A DNA stretch of 64,000 bases from the NCBI RefSeq assembly GCF_022637395.1, contig NZ_CP093337.1, forward strand, positions 1,906,001-1,970,000, given 5' to 3'. The notes beneath the pieces were generated by a model, which saw nothing but the letters and a program-made list of their open reading frames with translations, made no database searches and had not been told where the DNA came from. The number at the start of each line of letters is the position of its first letter. Within the stretch, counting starts at the first letter, position 1. The position numbers and the translations under genes were made by a program. This DNA comes from Shinella sp. H4-D48. GTDB taxonomy: Bacteria; Pseudomonadota; Alphaproteobacteria; Rhizobiales; Rhizobiaceae. Shown here in pieces: positions 17,794 through 26,392 of the stretch.

Positions 17794-20313
17794 TCATGGG
17801 AGTGGCAAAGGTGAGGGATCGGTCTCCTTGATCTCAGGCTCTGCCAGCGGTGCTGCAGCTGGCGTCTCGAAGGTATCGCTGCGCCAGTCATAGGTGCGAT
17901 GTCGCGACCAGGCGCGCGCGACAGTTTCCACGGCCGACGTGTAAATCGCATCGGTAAGGCTTGCTCCGGCATCATCGGTCGATGGCGTAATTTCCAGGGC
18001 GCCCGTTCGGCGCAGATGCCGCGCGGTCAGGAGCTTGGCGCCAGAACGGCAACTGTCGAGCCGCAAAGCGAAGGGCACGACAACGAGATCAGCCCTATCG
18101 CAAGCCGTGCCCAGAAAGGCCGTATCCTCAAGGGTCACGATCTTCCAGCCGCTGGGCGAGACGGCGGCGCAGAAAGCCTTCGCCTCGCAGATAAACGTTT
18201 GCGTCTGCCGCGCGGCGACCAAAGCCGACATCATGGCTTCTTTCGCCTTCTCCCTGTCCGCCTTGCGACGCGGCCGTTTCCGTTCGGTCTCGGCAGCAGC
18301 CGCCTCCGTCGCCGTTTCCGCCAGCAGCATATCGGCGGTCTTTCGCATGTCCGGTCTGGCAAGGTCGCCGAGCCGCAAGGCACGGCGCCACTGGTCGTAG
18401 ATGAAGCCCGGCGGCTTGGCGCGGTTCGTTGCGACCGCATCGTCGCGCAGGATCGCAACAAGTCGCCCGTCTTCGGAAATCAGCAACTCCGGTTTCCCGC
18501 GTGTGGGAGGCCATACGGCCATCAGCGCACCGACGACAATAAGAACCGTCCCGGCGTGCCGAAGCCGCGTGCGCAGGATGCAGAGCAGTCCGCCACCAAC
18601 ACCGATCAGCACGAAAGCGGACATGGGTATACGACCGGTGACGACATCCCCACCCTTCCAGCGCGAAACCCATTCGGCCAGCGCGATCATCCATTCGATC
18701 CCTTTTCCCATGATGGCAAAGGGGATCGCATCAAGTCCGAAAGGCATGAGCAGAACCGCGATGAGACCGAAGGGCATGACGATTGCGCTGATTGCCGGCA
18801 TGGCGAGCAGGTTGCCGGCGAGCCCATAGGCGGGCACACGGTGAAAGTGGCCGATGGAGTAGATCAGCGTGGACAGGCTTCCGATTGCCGATGAAAGCAG
18901 AAGTCCGCCGAAGAAGCGCCCGGCCGCACCGCCGGTCAAACGCAGCGCGCCGCCTTTGCCCTCCTTGCGCACGGGCCGCTCGCGCCACGCCGCGTAACCG
19001 GCGACGAGACCGAGCGTTGCGGCGTAAGACATCTGGAAACCGGGATTGGTGACGGCGGAGGGCGTGACGGCAAGGATGATGATGGCCGACAGCGCTACAT
19101 TGCGCAGACTGATGGCGGAGCGGCCGAAAAGCACGGCGATCAGCATCACGCAGATCATGATCCATGAGCGGACAGCCGAAATCGCGCCGCCCGACACGAG
19201 AATGTAGAGTGTGACCATTATGAGCGCGCCGCCCGCGGCAATCTTGCGGGTTGGGAAGCGTTCGGCAAAGCCGGGTATGAGCGCCATCAGCATACGTGCG
19301 CCGACAAGAAATGTGCCGGCCGCAAGCACCATGTTGAGGCCGGAAATGGCAAGGACATGAGCAAGCCCCGCCTGCCGGAGCGCTTCCACCGTCTCGTCGC
19401 TGATAGCCCGCTGTTCCGCCGTAACCAGAGCCGCGGCAATCGCCCCGGCATCGCCGCCGATGCGGCCGCGGATATGCTCGGTCAGGTTGTTTCGCCATAT
19501 CGCAATCCGCTGCGCTATGTGGTCGCTCCACCCGCCGGACCCCGTCTCGATTGCGACCGGCGCGCTATAAAAGTATCCGACCGCGCCCGTGCCGGCAAAA
19601 TAGGCGTCGAAAGCGAAGTCGTTGAGGCCGGACAAGGCGGGTCCCGAGGGGGGCCCGAGACGCGCGCGGCCGGATATGCCGTGGCCGATGGCAATCGGAT
19701 CATGGCGGCTTCGCGCCAGTAGCGTTACGATCCGCGGCGCGCGTTTCAGGGTTGGCTCTCGCGTCTTCTCCAGCGCGATGCGGTAACGGATCGTGTTGCC
19801 CGCCCCGCTTTCGCGCGAAAGCACACGTCCCTCGATCATGGTCGTCACGGACGTATCGAGAATGACGGTACCGAGCCTTGCGCTTTCCAGCGTCGCGAGC
19901 AGCATTCCGATCGGAACGAGAAATGCGCCGCCCGCCAGGATCGCGCTCAAATTTTCGCGATGGCGAAGCCGCCAGGCGGGCATCATGGCGGCAATGGCCA
20001 ACAGAACCATGGCATAGATCGGCGGATCGACCTCGGCAGCGAACCAGAGAGCCGCGCCTATTCCAAGCAAGACCGGCACGAACAGAAAGAAGTGCCCGTG
20101 CGTGCGCTCTTCGGCAAAGGCCTCCGACAGGCTTTCACGGATTGCGCGGCGCGGTCGCAGCCAGCCCACAGCCCTTCCGTACCACCGCGCGGCCCTCTCA
20201 ACCGGCGCAGGCGCCACGTCGAACTCCGCGGGCACCGCGCCATCACGCGGCCGGACATCCCACCGATAGGCCTTTGCGGCCCTCTTCCGCTCTGCGATCT
20301 CCGTCCCGGCCAT
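17794..20313 (-). CDS. comEC: ComEC/Rec2-related membrane protein
   Basis: ComEC forms the inner-membrane channel for DNA uptake in transformable bacteria. The 839-residue protein has hydrophobic segments near 65-120, then a long competence-domain core with HVLAISGLNMVLAAG (about 330-344; the family has HxxAxSGxH), then AVRSWIMICVMLIAVLFGR and many membrane spans to about residue 590. The histidine of the SGLH consensus is Asn here. A C-terminal soluble region of about 200 residues remains where a metallo-beta-lactamase-like domain would be, but HxHxDH motifs are not seen. In rhizobia this gene commonly sits beside lexA. Natural transformation cannot be inferred from it alone. Confidence 0.88.
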   Translation of the reverse strand: MAGTEIAERKRAAKAYRWDVRPRDGAVPAEFDVAPAPVERAARWYGRAVGWLRPRRAIRESLSEAFAEERTHGHFFLFVPVLLGIGAALWFAAEVDPPIYAMVLLAIAAMMPAWRLRHRENLSAILAGGAFLVPIGMLLATLESARLGTVILDTSVTTMIEGRVLSRESGAGNTIRYRIALEKTREPTLKRAPRIVTLLARSRHDPIAIGHGISGRARLGPPSGPALSGLNDFAFDAYFAGTGAVGYFYSAPVAIETGSGGWSDHIAQRIAIWRNNLTEHIRGRIGGDAGAIAAALVTAEQRAISDETVEALRQAGLAHVLAISGLNMVLAAGTFLVGARMLMALIPGFAERFPTRKIAAGGALIMVTLYILVSGGAISAVRSWIMICVMLIAVLFGRSAISLRNVALSAIIILAVTPSAVTNPGFQMSYAATLGLVAGYAAWRERPVRKEGKGGALRLTGGAAGRFFGGLLLSSAIGSLSTLIYSIGHFHRVPAYGLAGNLLAMPAISAIVMPFGLIAVLLMPFGLDAIPFAIMGKGIEWMIALAEWVSRWKGGDVVTGRIPMSAFVLIGVGGGLLCILRTRLRHAGTVLIVVGALMAVWPPTRGKPELLISEDGRLVAILRDDAVATNRAKPPGFIYDQWRRALRLGDLARPDMRKTADMLLAETATEAAAAETERKRPRRKADREKAKEAMMSALVAARQTQTFICEAKAFCAAVSPSGWKIVTLEDTAFLGTACDRADLVVVPFALRLDSCRSGAKLLTARHLRRTGALEITPSTDDAGASLTDAIYTSAVETVARAWSRHRTYDWRSDTFETPAAAPLAEPEIKETDPSPLPLP

Positions 20314-20619
20314 GCGCCCCGGCCTCGCTGTCCCAGACCATCATGCAATCGATCGGAGCAATGTTCAATCGAAAGTAGCTGACCGGGATGATAAGGCAGA
20401 CAGAAAGGATGCGCCCTCCGCAATTTTCAAACCACCCTCAATAGTTGCTTGCAACTTCGCTCAAAGGGTAGATATTGCGTTGCCGGAAAGCCTGTTACCG
20501 CAATGCACAATTTGCCTTTCGTATCGCTTGGCAGGACATCGCAAATGGGCTAGCAAAACGGGCATGCTCGTGGCGCCGGTACAACCGGATGCCGCCATTC
20601 GAAACAACGGAGGATCGTT
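20314..20619. other. Intergenic region between divergent comEC and gltA
   Basis: About 306 bp without a credible gene. It should hold the comEC promoter and the gltA promoter. A candidate gltA promoter is noted at 20445-20474. No glutamyl-tRNA synthetase gene is present between comEC and gltA. Confidence 0.6.
20445..20474 (+). promoter_or_regulatory. Candidate gltA promoter
   Basis: TTGCTT, 18-nt spacer, TAGATA; about 145 bp upstream of the gltA ATG. A sequence-match call only. Confidence 0.35.
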
Positions 20620-21909
20620 ATGACAGGAAAAGGCGCGGACGTATCGGTCGGTGGCAAGACAATCGAGCTGCCGACGCGATCCGGGACGATCGGCCCCGAT
20701 GTGATCGACATCGGCACACTCTACAAGAACACGGGTACCTTCACCTACGATCCCGGCTTCACCTCCACGGCCTCGTGCGAATCGAAGATCACCTATATCG
20801 ACGGCGATGAAGGCGTGCTTCTGCACCGCGGTTACCCGATCGAGCAGTTGGCAGAACACGGCGACTTCCTCGAAGTCTGCTATCTTCTTCTCTACGGCGA
20901 CCTGCCGACCAAGGCGCAGAAGGATGATTTCGATCATCGCGTCACGCATCACACGATGGTGCACGAGCAGATGAGCCGCTTTTTCACCGGCTTCCGCCGT
21001 GATGCCCACCCCATGGCCGTAATGTGCGGCTGCGTGGGCGCGCTGTCGGCCTTCTATCACGACTCGACGGATATCACGGATCCGCATCAGCGCATGGTCG
21101 CCTCGCTGCGCATGATTGCGAAGATGCCGACGATCGCGGCAATGGCCTACAAGTACCATATCGGCCAGCCCTTCGTTTACCCGAAGAACGACCTCGACTA
21201 CGCATCGAACTTCCTGCGCATGTGTTTTGCGGTTCCCTGCGAGGACTATGTGGTCAATCCGGTCCTGTCGCGCGCGATGGACCGCATCTTCATCCTTCAT
21301 GCCGACCACGAGCAGAATGCGTCTACGTCGACGGTTCGTCTTGCCGGCTCCTCGGGCGCCAATCCGTTCGCCTGCATTGCGGCCGGCATCGCCTGCCTGT
21401 GGGGCCCCGCCCATGGCGGCGCAAACGAAGCAGCGCTCAACATGCTGGCCGAGATCGGCTCCGTCGATCGCATTCCGGAATATGTTGCGAGGGCCAAGGA
21501 CAAGAACGATCCGTTCCGCCTGATGGGTTTCGGCCACCGCGTCTACAAGAACTACGATCCGCGCGCGCGCATCATGCAGAAGACGACGCACGAGGTTCTC
21601 GGCGAACTCGGCATAAAGGACGACCCGATGCTGGAAGTCGCGATGGAGCTGGAGCGCATCGCCTTGACGGACGAGTACTTCATCGAGAAGAAGCTCTATC
21701 CGAACATCGACTTCTATTCGGGCATCACCCTGAAGGCGCTGGGCTTCCCCACGACCATGTTTACCGTTCTCTTCGCGCTCGCCCGCACCGTGGGCTGGAT
21801 CGCCCAGTGGAACGAGATGATCGAGGATCCCGAGCAGCGCATCGGCCGTCCGCGCCAGCTCTATATCGGTGCACCGAAGCGGGATTACACTCCGGTCTCC
21901 AAGCGCTGA
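20620..21909 (+). CDS. gltA: Citrate synthase (type II)
   Basis: Citrate synthase condenses oxaloacetate and acetyl-CoA at the entry to the TCA cycle. The 429-residue length fits the hexameric Gram-negative type. Active-site elements are [12 protein letters not shown] (catalytic His, about 266), [12 protein letters not shown] (His, about 306) and [11 protein letters not shown] (catalytic Asp, about 363). The start is backed by an AACGGAGGATCGTT ribosome binding site. The gene ends 20 bp before a strong bidirectional terminator whose stem is also the 3' end of convergent lpxB. Confidence 0.98.
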   Translation: MTGKGADVSVGGKTIELPTRSGTIGPDVIDIGTLYKNTGTFTYDPGFTSTASCESKITYIDGDEGVLLHRGYPIEQLAEHGDFLEVCYLLLYGDLPTKAQKDDFDHRVTHHTMVHEQMSRFFTGFRRDAHPMAVMCGCVGALSAFYHDSTDITDPHQRMVASLRMIAKMPTIAAMAYKYHIGQPFVYPKNDLDYASNFLRMCFAVPCEDYVVNPVLSRAMDRIFILHADHEQNASTSTVRLAGSSGANPFACIAAGIACLWGPAHGGANEAALNMLAEIGSVDRIPEYVARAKDKNDPFRLMGFGHRVYKNYDPRARIMQKTTHEVLGELGIKDDPMLEVAMELERIALTDEYFIEKKLYPNIDFYSGITLKALGFPTTMFTVLFALARTVGWIAQWNEMIEDPEQRIGRPRQLYIGAPKRDYTPVSKR

Positions 21910-21928
21910 TCCCTAAAAGACAAAATTA

Positions 21929-21962
21929 AAAAAGCCCGGTCAGAAGTGACCGGGCTTTTTTG
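21929..21962. terminator. Bidirectional terminator between gltA and lpxB
   Basis: AAAGCCCGGTCA (21931-21942), loop GAAG, TGACCGGGCTTT, then a T-run; A-rich on the left, so it works both ways. The lpxB stop codon (TCA at 21940-21942 on the plus strand) lies inside the left arm. Confidence 0.92.
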
Positions 21963-23118
21963 TTGCGAGAAGATCCAGAATGACGGCTGCGCCGGTCTCT
22001 CCCGGCGGGCGAACGGTCTGCATACGCTCCAGAACGAGATCGTAGCCTTCCAGCATCGCCTGACGCTCGGTCGTGGCGGCGGCTAGCCGTTCGAAGCCGC
22101 GGGCAAGCGTGCCGGGACGTACCTGCTCGTTGAGAAATTCGGGCACGATGCCGTAGTCGGCGATCATGTTCGGTATGGCCGCCGTCCAGATCTTGAGCCG
22201 ACCCACGAAGAAATTGGCCAGCCAGTCGAAACGATAGGTGGAGAGCACCGGCACCCGGGCCAGCGCGAGCTCCAGAATAACGGTTCCGGAGGCGGCAATG
22301 GCAGCGTCAGCCTTGACAAAGGCCTGCCACTTCTCTTCCGGCGTCACGGTGATCACGGGCTTTACCGGCCAGTCTGACATCAGCCGGCGCACCAGCGCTT
22401 CCTGCCGTGGAACGGTGGGCAGAAGGAAACCGATACCGGGATTGCGCTCGGCCAGTATCCTTGCCGTTTCTCCGAAGACTGGCAGAAGACGTGTGATTTC
22501 GGTGCTGCGTGAACCCGGCAAAAGAAGGCATCGGCGCTCACCCGGCGGTGTTTCCGGCCGCGCAAGCCGTTGCGCACGTATCCGGCCTATGTCGGGGTCA
22601 CTCACAAGGCGGTGGCCGACATAGGTCGTCATCGGGCCGCCCAGCCGCTCCATGACTTCCGGCTCGAACGGCAACAGCGCAAGGACATGATCGACATAGC
22701 CGCGCATGCGCGGCGCGCGCTGTTCCTTCCAGGCCCAGACACTGGGGCAGACATAATTGACGACGGGAAGATCCGGCCTTGCCTTGCGCACCCGCTTGGC
22801 AACGCGATGGGTGAAATCAGGGCTGTCGATGATCAAAAGCACATCGGGCTCTGCCGCGACGATGGCATCCGCCGTCTGGCGGATACGGCGCAGCAGCAGC
22901 GGCAAGCGCTTCAGCACCTGAGAAATACCCATGATGGAGAGTTCGGAAAAGTCGAACAGGGATTTCAGCCCCTGCCGCTCCAGCGCCGGACCACCGACAC
23001 CAATGATGTCGATATCATCTGGATAGGCAGAGCGCAGGGCGGCAACAAGATCGCCGCCCAACAGATCGCCCGAGACCTCACCCGCGACGACAGCGATCTT
23101 CAGTGCTCCTTTCGTCAT
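21940..23118 (-). CDS. lpxB: Lipid-A-disaccharide synthase
   Basis: LpxB (GT19) joins UDP-2,3-diacylglucosamine and lipid X into the lipid A disaccharide. The 392-residue protein has the N-terminal VVAGEVSGDLLGGDLVAAL, then YVCPSVWAWKEQRAPRM and the nucleotide-binding LLPGSRSTEITRLLPVF. The start ATG overlaps the lpxI stop (ATGA), and it is the last gene of the envelope superoperon. Its final codons (KKPGHF plus stop) are written in the hairpin that terminates gltA, so coding and terminator functions share the same bases. Confidence 0.96.
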   Translation of the reverse strand: MTKGALKIAVVAGEVSGDLLGGDLVAALRSAYPDDIDIIGVGGPALERQGLKSLFDFSELSIMGISQVLKRLPLLLRRIRQTADAIVAAEPDVLLIIDSPDFTHRVAKRVRKARPDLPVVNYVCPSVWAWKEQRAPRMRGYVDHVLALLPFEPEVMERLGGPMTTYVGHRLVSDPDIGRIRAQRLARPETPPGERRCLLLPGSRSTEITRLLPVFGETARILAERNPGIGFLLPTVPRQEALVRRLMSDWPVKPVITVTPEEKWQAFVKADAAIAASGTVILELALARVPVLSTYRFDWLANFFVGRLKIWTAAIPNMIADYGIVPEFLNEQVRPGTLARGFERLAAATTERQAMLEGYDLVLERMQTVRPPGETGAAVILDLLATKKPGHF

Positions 23119-23993
23119 GGTGTCTTCTCCATTGTGTCCGGCACGATACCCGTCACGAAGAGACCGTGTGCGTCCGCTTCGGCGATGATGGCGTCACGCT
23201 CCAGAACCAGAGAACGGCCGGCTTCCACCGCGATGCCGGCAAGGCCCGCGGCGCGCGCACGCGACAGCGTTTCCACACCGATGGCGGGAAGATCGGCGCG
23301 CATATCCTGGCCCGGCTTGCAGAGCTTGACCAAAACCCCCTTGCGGCGTTGCGAGATACGTCCGGCGGCGCGCAGCGCGGCGACGCGCTCCAGCATGCCG
23401 TCGGTGCCTTCGGCTCCCTCCAGCGCCACCACCCGGCCGCCGACGGCGACAGCACCCTGCCCCACGTCCAGACGGCCCAGCGCCTGTGCGGCGGCCGTCG
23501 CGGCGGCAATATCGGCCTCAGCGTCTCGGTCGGGCGCAACTTTTCCCAGCGGTCCTTCACAGCCGAGGAGATCGGGCACGATTTCATGCGCGCCGACAAC
23601 GCGTACGCCCTCCGCCTCGATCAGACGTATCACCATACGTAGAACAGCGTCATCGCCCCCCTTCAGGAGAGTCCGCACGACGGAGGGAACGGCCAGCAGC
23701 ATACGCAAAGGCGCATGGATGTCGCGCCATTCCGGCCTGCGGCGCACCCAGCCCGACAGCACCGCCCGCCCGATTCCGTGCCGGCGAAAGGCCGCCCCGA
23801 TGCCGGCATAATTCCCGATGGAAATGATCTCGTGATCGAAATCCGACCAGTCGTCGCCGGCCTCGTTGCGCAAGGCGAGGATGTAGGGCGTTTCGCCCCG
23901 TGCACGCGCCGCCTCGGCAACGTAACGGGGCAGAAGACCGCCACCTGCGATGATGGCGAGCCGGTCACGGATATCGGGCCGGCTTTCTGCCAT
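23115..23993 (-). CDS. lpxI: UDP-2,3-diacylglucosamine pyrophosphatase LpxI (DUF1009)
   Basis: LpxI hydrolyses UDP-2,3-diacylglucosamine to lipid X and replaces LpxH in most alphaproteobacteria. The 292-residue protein starts IRDRLAIIAGGGLLPRYVAE after a short leader (LAIIAGxGxLP motif), with a C-terminal domain containing TDGMLERVAALRAAGR and VLVKLCKPGQDMRADLPAIG (the Asp of DxRxDxPxxG is retained). It lies between lpxA (5 bp upstream) and lpxB (4-bp overlap), as in Caulobacter and rhizobia. Confidence 0.95.
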   Translation of the reverse strand: MAESRPDIRDRLAIIAGGGLLPRYVAEAARARGETPYILALRNEAGDDWSDFDHEIISIGNYAGIGAAFRRHGIGRAVLSGWVRRRPEWRDIHAPLRMLLAVPSVVRTLLKGGDDAVLRMVIRLIEAEGVRVVGAHEIVPDLLGCEGPLGKVAPDRDAEADIAAATAAAQALGRLDVGQGAVAVGGRVVALEGAEGTDGMLERVAALRAAGRISQRRKGVLVKLCKPGQDMRADLPAIGVETLSRARAAGLAGIAVEAGRSLVLERDAIIAEADAHGLFVTGIVPDTMEKTP

Positions 23994-23998
23994 GCCGG

Positions 23999-24811
23999 TC
24001 AGCCCTTGCTGCCCCGATGCGGGGAAGAGAGAGCACGGTCGCTCTCGGCGGCAATGAAGTCGAGGATCTGCATGACCGGCACGCTGCCTGCGTAATCGTC
24101 GCGAATAGCGGCGGCGTTGGCGCGGATCGAGCCCTCGCCATCGAAAATCTGCTTGTAGGCGCGCCGGACCTCGTGGATCGTCGCCTTCTCGATACCTGCA
24201 CGCGCCATGCCCACGACATTGAGGCCGCTCAGCAGGCCGGGATTGCCGTTCAGCATGCCGTAGGGGATGACATCGTAAGACACGGCGGAAAGGCCACCGA
24301 TAAACGCCTGTCGGCCGATGCGGGTGAACTGGTGTACCGCAGAGCCACCGCCCAGGATGACCCGGTCCTCGACGATCACATGGCCAGCCAGCATCACATT
24401 GTTCGACATGACGATGTGGTCACCCAGGATGCAATCATGTGCGACGTGGGAATTGGCCAGGAACAGATTGTTGTTGCCGATAACCGTCTTGCCGCCGCCT
24501 TCGGTGGTGCCCGTGTTGACGGTGACGCCTTCGCGGAAGGTGCACTTCTCGCCGACGGTCAGGGTCGTTTCGGCCCCATCGTGATGCAGGCTCTGCGGAT
24601 CGCCGCCGACGACGGAGTTCGGGAAGAAACGGCAGCCACGGCCGATCACCGTGCGCCCTGTGACAACCGCATGCTGCAGCAGTTCCACATCATCGTGAAG
24701 AACGACCTTGGGACCAACATAGGAGAACGGGCCAACGACAACGTTCTCTCCGATGACCGCCCCGTCCTCAACAACGGCGAGCGGATGGACCCTTGCACTG
24801 GCGGCAATCAT
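23999..24811 (-). CDS. lpxA: UDP-N-acetylglucosamine acyltransferase
   Basis: LpxA adds the first 3-hydroxyacyl chain to UDP-GlcNAc, starting lipid A synthesis. The 270-residue product is a left-handed beta-helix of hexapeptide repeats ([20 protein letters not shown] and onward) with the catalytic histidine region [20 protein letters not shown] (about 115-134) and a helical C-terminal domain ([15 protein letters not shown]). It is 2 bp downstream of fabZ and 5 bp upstream of lpxI. Confidence 0.96.
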   Translation of the reverse strand: MIAASARVHPLAVVEDGAVIGENVVVGPFSYVGPKVVLHDDVELLQHAVVTGRTVIGRGCRFFPNSVVGGDPQSLHHDGAETTLTVGEKCTFREGVTVNTGTTEGGGKTVIGNNNLFLANSHVAHDCILGDHIVMSNNVMLAGHVIVEDRVILGGGSAVHQFTRIGRQAFIGGLSAVSYDVIPYGMLNGNPGLLSGLNVVGMARAGIEKATIHEVRRAYKQIFDGEGSIRANAAAIRDDYAGSVPVMQILDFIAAESDRALSSPHRGSKG

Positions 24812-24813
24812 TT

Positions 24814-25284
24814 TCAGGCATCTTCCTTTTTCACAATCATGGCGCCGATATCAGCTTCGGCGACAAGATGCCCATCAACTTTTGCATCGCAGTGAAACTT
24901 CCAGATATTGCCGCGCTGCTTCTGCTTCGTGACATGGAACTCCACGCGGTCGCCCGGTACGACCGGCTTGCGGAAACGCGCATTGTCGATGGTCATGAAG
25001 TAGACAAGGTTCGAGCCCGTCGCGGCCTTGCGCGCGCAGATGGCGCCAGCGGTCTGCGCCATACCCTCGACCAGCAGAACGCCGGGCATGATGGGATGAT
25101 CGGGAAAATGGCCCATGAAGTGGGGCTCATTCACCGTCACATTCTTGATGCCGATGGCCGAATTGTCGCCATCGATCTCGATGATCTTGTCGACCAGCAG
25201 AAACGGATAGCGGTGCGGCAGCAGCGTCAGGATTTCACGCAGATCGGCTACGCCCAGAGTGGCCTTCGTCGTCTCTTCAGTCAT
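24814..25284 (-). CDS. fabZ: 3-hydroxyacyl-ACP dehydratase FabZ
   Basis: FabZ dehydrates 3-hydroxyacyl-ACP in fatty acid elongation and competes with LpxA for the same acyl pool. The ATG at 25284 overlaps the lpxD stop by 8 bp and gives a 156-residue protein starting [20 protein letters not shown]. It has [14 protein letters not shown], then [20 protein letters not shown] with the catalytic His and Glu of the hot-dog fold. An extended frame up to 25416 overlaps lpxD in another frame and is not coding. Confidence 0.95.
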   Translation of the reverse strand: MTEETTKATLGVADLREILTLLPHRYPFLLVDKIIEIDGDNSAIGIKNVTVNEPHFMGHFPDHPIMPGVLLVEGMAQTAGAICARKAATGSNLVYFMTIDNARFRKPVVPGDRVEFHVTKQKQRGNIWKFHCDAKVDGHLVAEADIGAMIVKKEDA

Positions 25285-26344
25285 CCTTGCTGCCCTTCTT
25301 CTTGTCTCGCGCGCTGGAGCGCATCGCCATTTCCGCCACGTCACGCAAGAAGTCGCGCATCGGGCGTGCGGGAATGCCGCCATATCGTTCACCGGGCGGG
25401 ATGTCGCCGACCACACCGCTCATCGCGGCAATCTGCACGCCGTCGCCGATGGTTATATGGCCGTTGATACCCGATGCACCGCCGATCATCACGCCGTCGC
25501 CGATGCGCGTGCTGCCGGCGATGCCGACGCCGCTGACGATGCCGCAGTGGCGGCCGATGCGCACGTTGTGGCCGACCTGCACCTGATTGTCGATCTTCGT
25601 GCCCTCGCCGATCACCGTGTCATCCATCGTGCCGCGGTCGATCGTCGTGTTGGAGCCGATCTCAACGTGATCCTGAATGATCACACGGCCAATCTGCACG
25701 ATCTTGATCATGCCGGGCTTGAGACCGGGCGCATAGCCGAAACCGTCCTGGCCGATACGGGCGCCGGGATGAATGATGACGTCGTTGCCGACCAGCGCGC
25801 ATTGCAGCGTCGCACCCGTGCCAATCGTACAGTTGCGGCCGATTCGCACATCAGCTCCGATGACGACACCGGGTCCGATACGGCTTCCCTCCCCGATCTC
25901 AGCCCCTTTGCCGATCACGGCCATGGGCTCGACGACCACGCCCGTTTCGAGGCGCGCGCCGGGATCGACGAAGGCGGCGGGAGAAATGCCGGTGGAATCG
26001 GAAGTCGTCACGCCAGGACGCATGGCCGCGGGATGCAGCATGGCGCCAGCGATTGCAAACGCAGTATGAGGACGTTTCGAAAGCAGCACAGCGATATGAG
26101 AGGGAATAAGCGACACCAGCGCGGCATCGCACAGGATCGCCGTCGCCTCGCTCGTTTCGAGCTCACCACGCATCTTCCGAGAAAGGATGTAACAGAGGTC
26201 GCCCTCTTTCGCACGACTGACCGGCGACACGTTGCGCACGATGCGGTCGGCATGTGCCGTATCAGCCAGCTCCGCCCCAAGCGCTACCGCTAGGTCTCCC
26301 AGACGAATGCCTTCGTGGGGCGGAAAGAACCAGTTATGTTCCAT
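25277..26344 (-). CDS. lpxD: UDP-3-O-acylglucosamine N-acyltransferase
   Basis: LpxD adds the second (N-linked) acyl chain in lipid A synthesis. The 355-residue protein has an N-terminal uridine-binding domain (about 1-100) followed by a long run of hexapeptide repeats and the catalytic-histidine motif [13 protein letters not shown] (about 246-258). The C-terminal helices end in [12 protein letters not shown]. Its start follows the bamA stop by 48 bp on the same strand, and its stop overlaps the fabZ start. Confidence 0.96.
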   Translation of the reverse strand: MEHNWFFPPHEGIRLGDLAVALGAELADTAHADRIVRNVSPVSRAKEGDLCYILSRKMRGELETSEATAILCDAALVSLIPSHIAVLLSKRPHTAFAIAGAMLHPAAMRPGVTTSDSTGISPAAFVDPGARLETGVVVEPMAVIGKGAEIGEGSRIGPGVVIGADVRIGRNCTIGTGATLQCALVGNDVIIHPGARIGQDGFGYAPGLKPGMIKIVQIGRVIIQDHVEIGSNTTIDRGTMDDTVIGEGTKIDNQVQVGHNVRIGRHCGIVSGVGIAGSTRIGDGVMIGGASGINGHITIGDGVQIAAMSGVVGDIPPGERYGGIPARPMRDFLRDVAEMAMRSSARDKKKGSKDD

Positions 26345-26392
26345 CGCAAGACTCCAGAACGTCCAAATACTCGCGGTTCTGGACGCGCTGCA

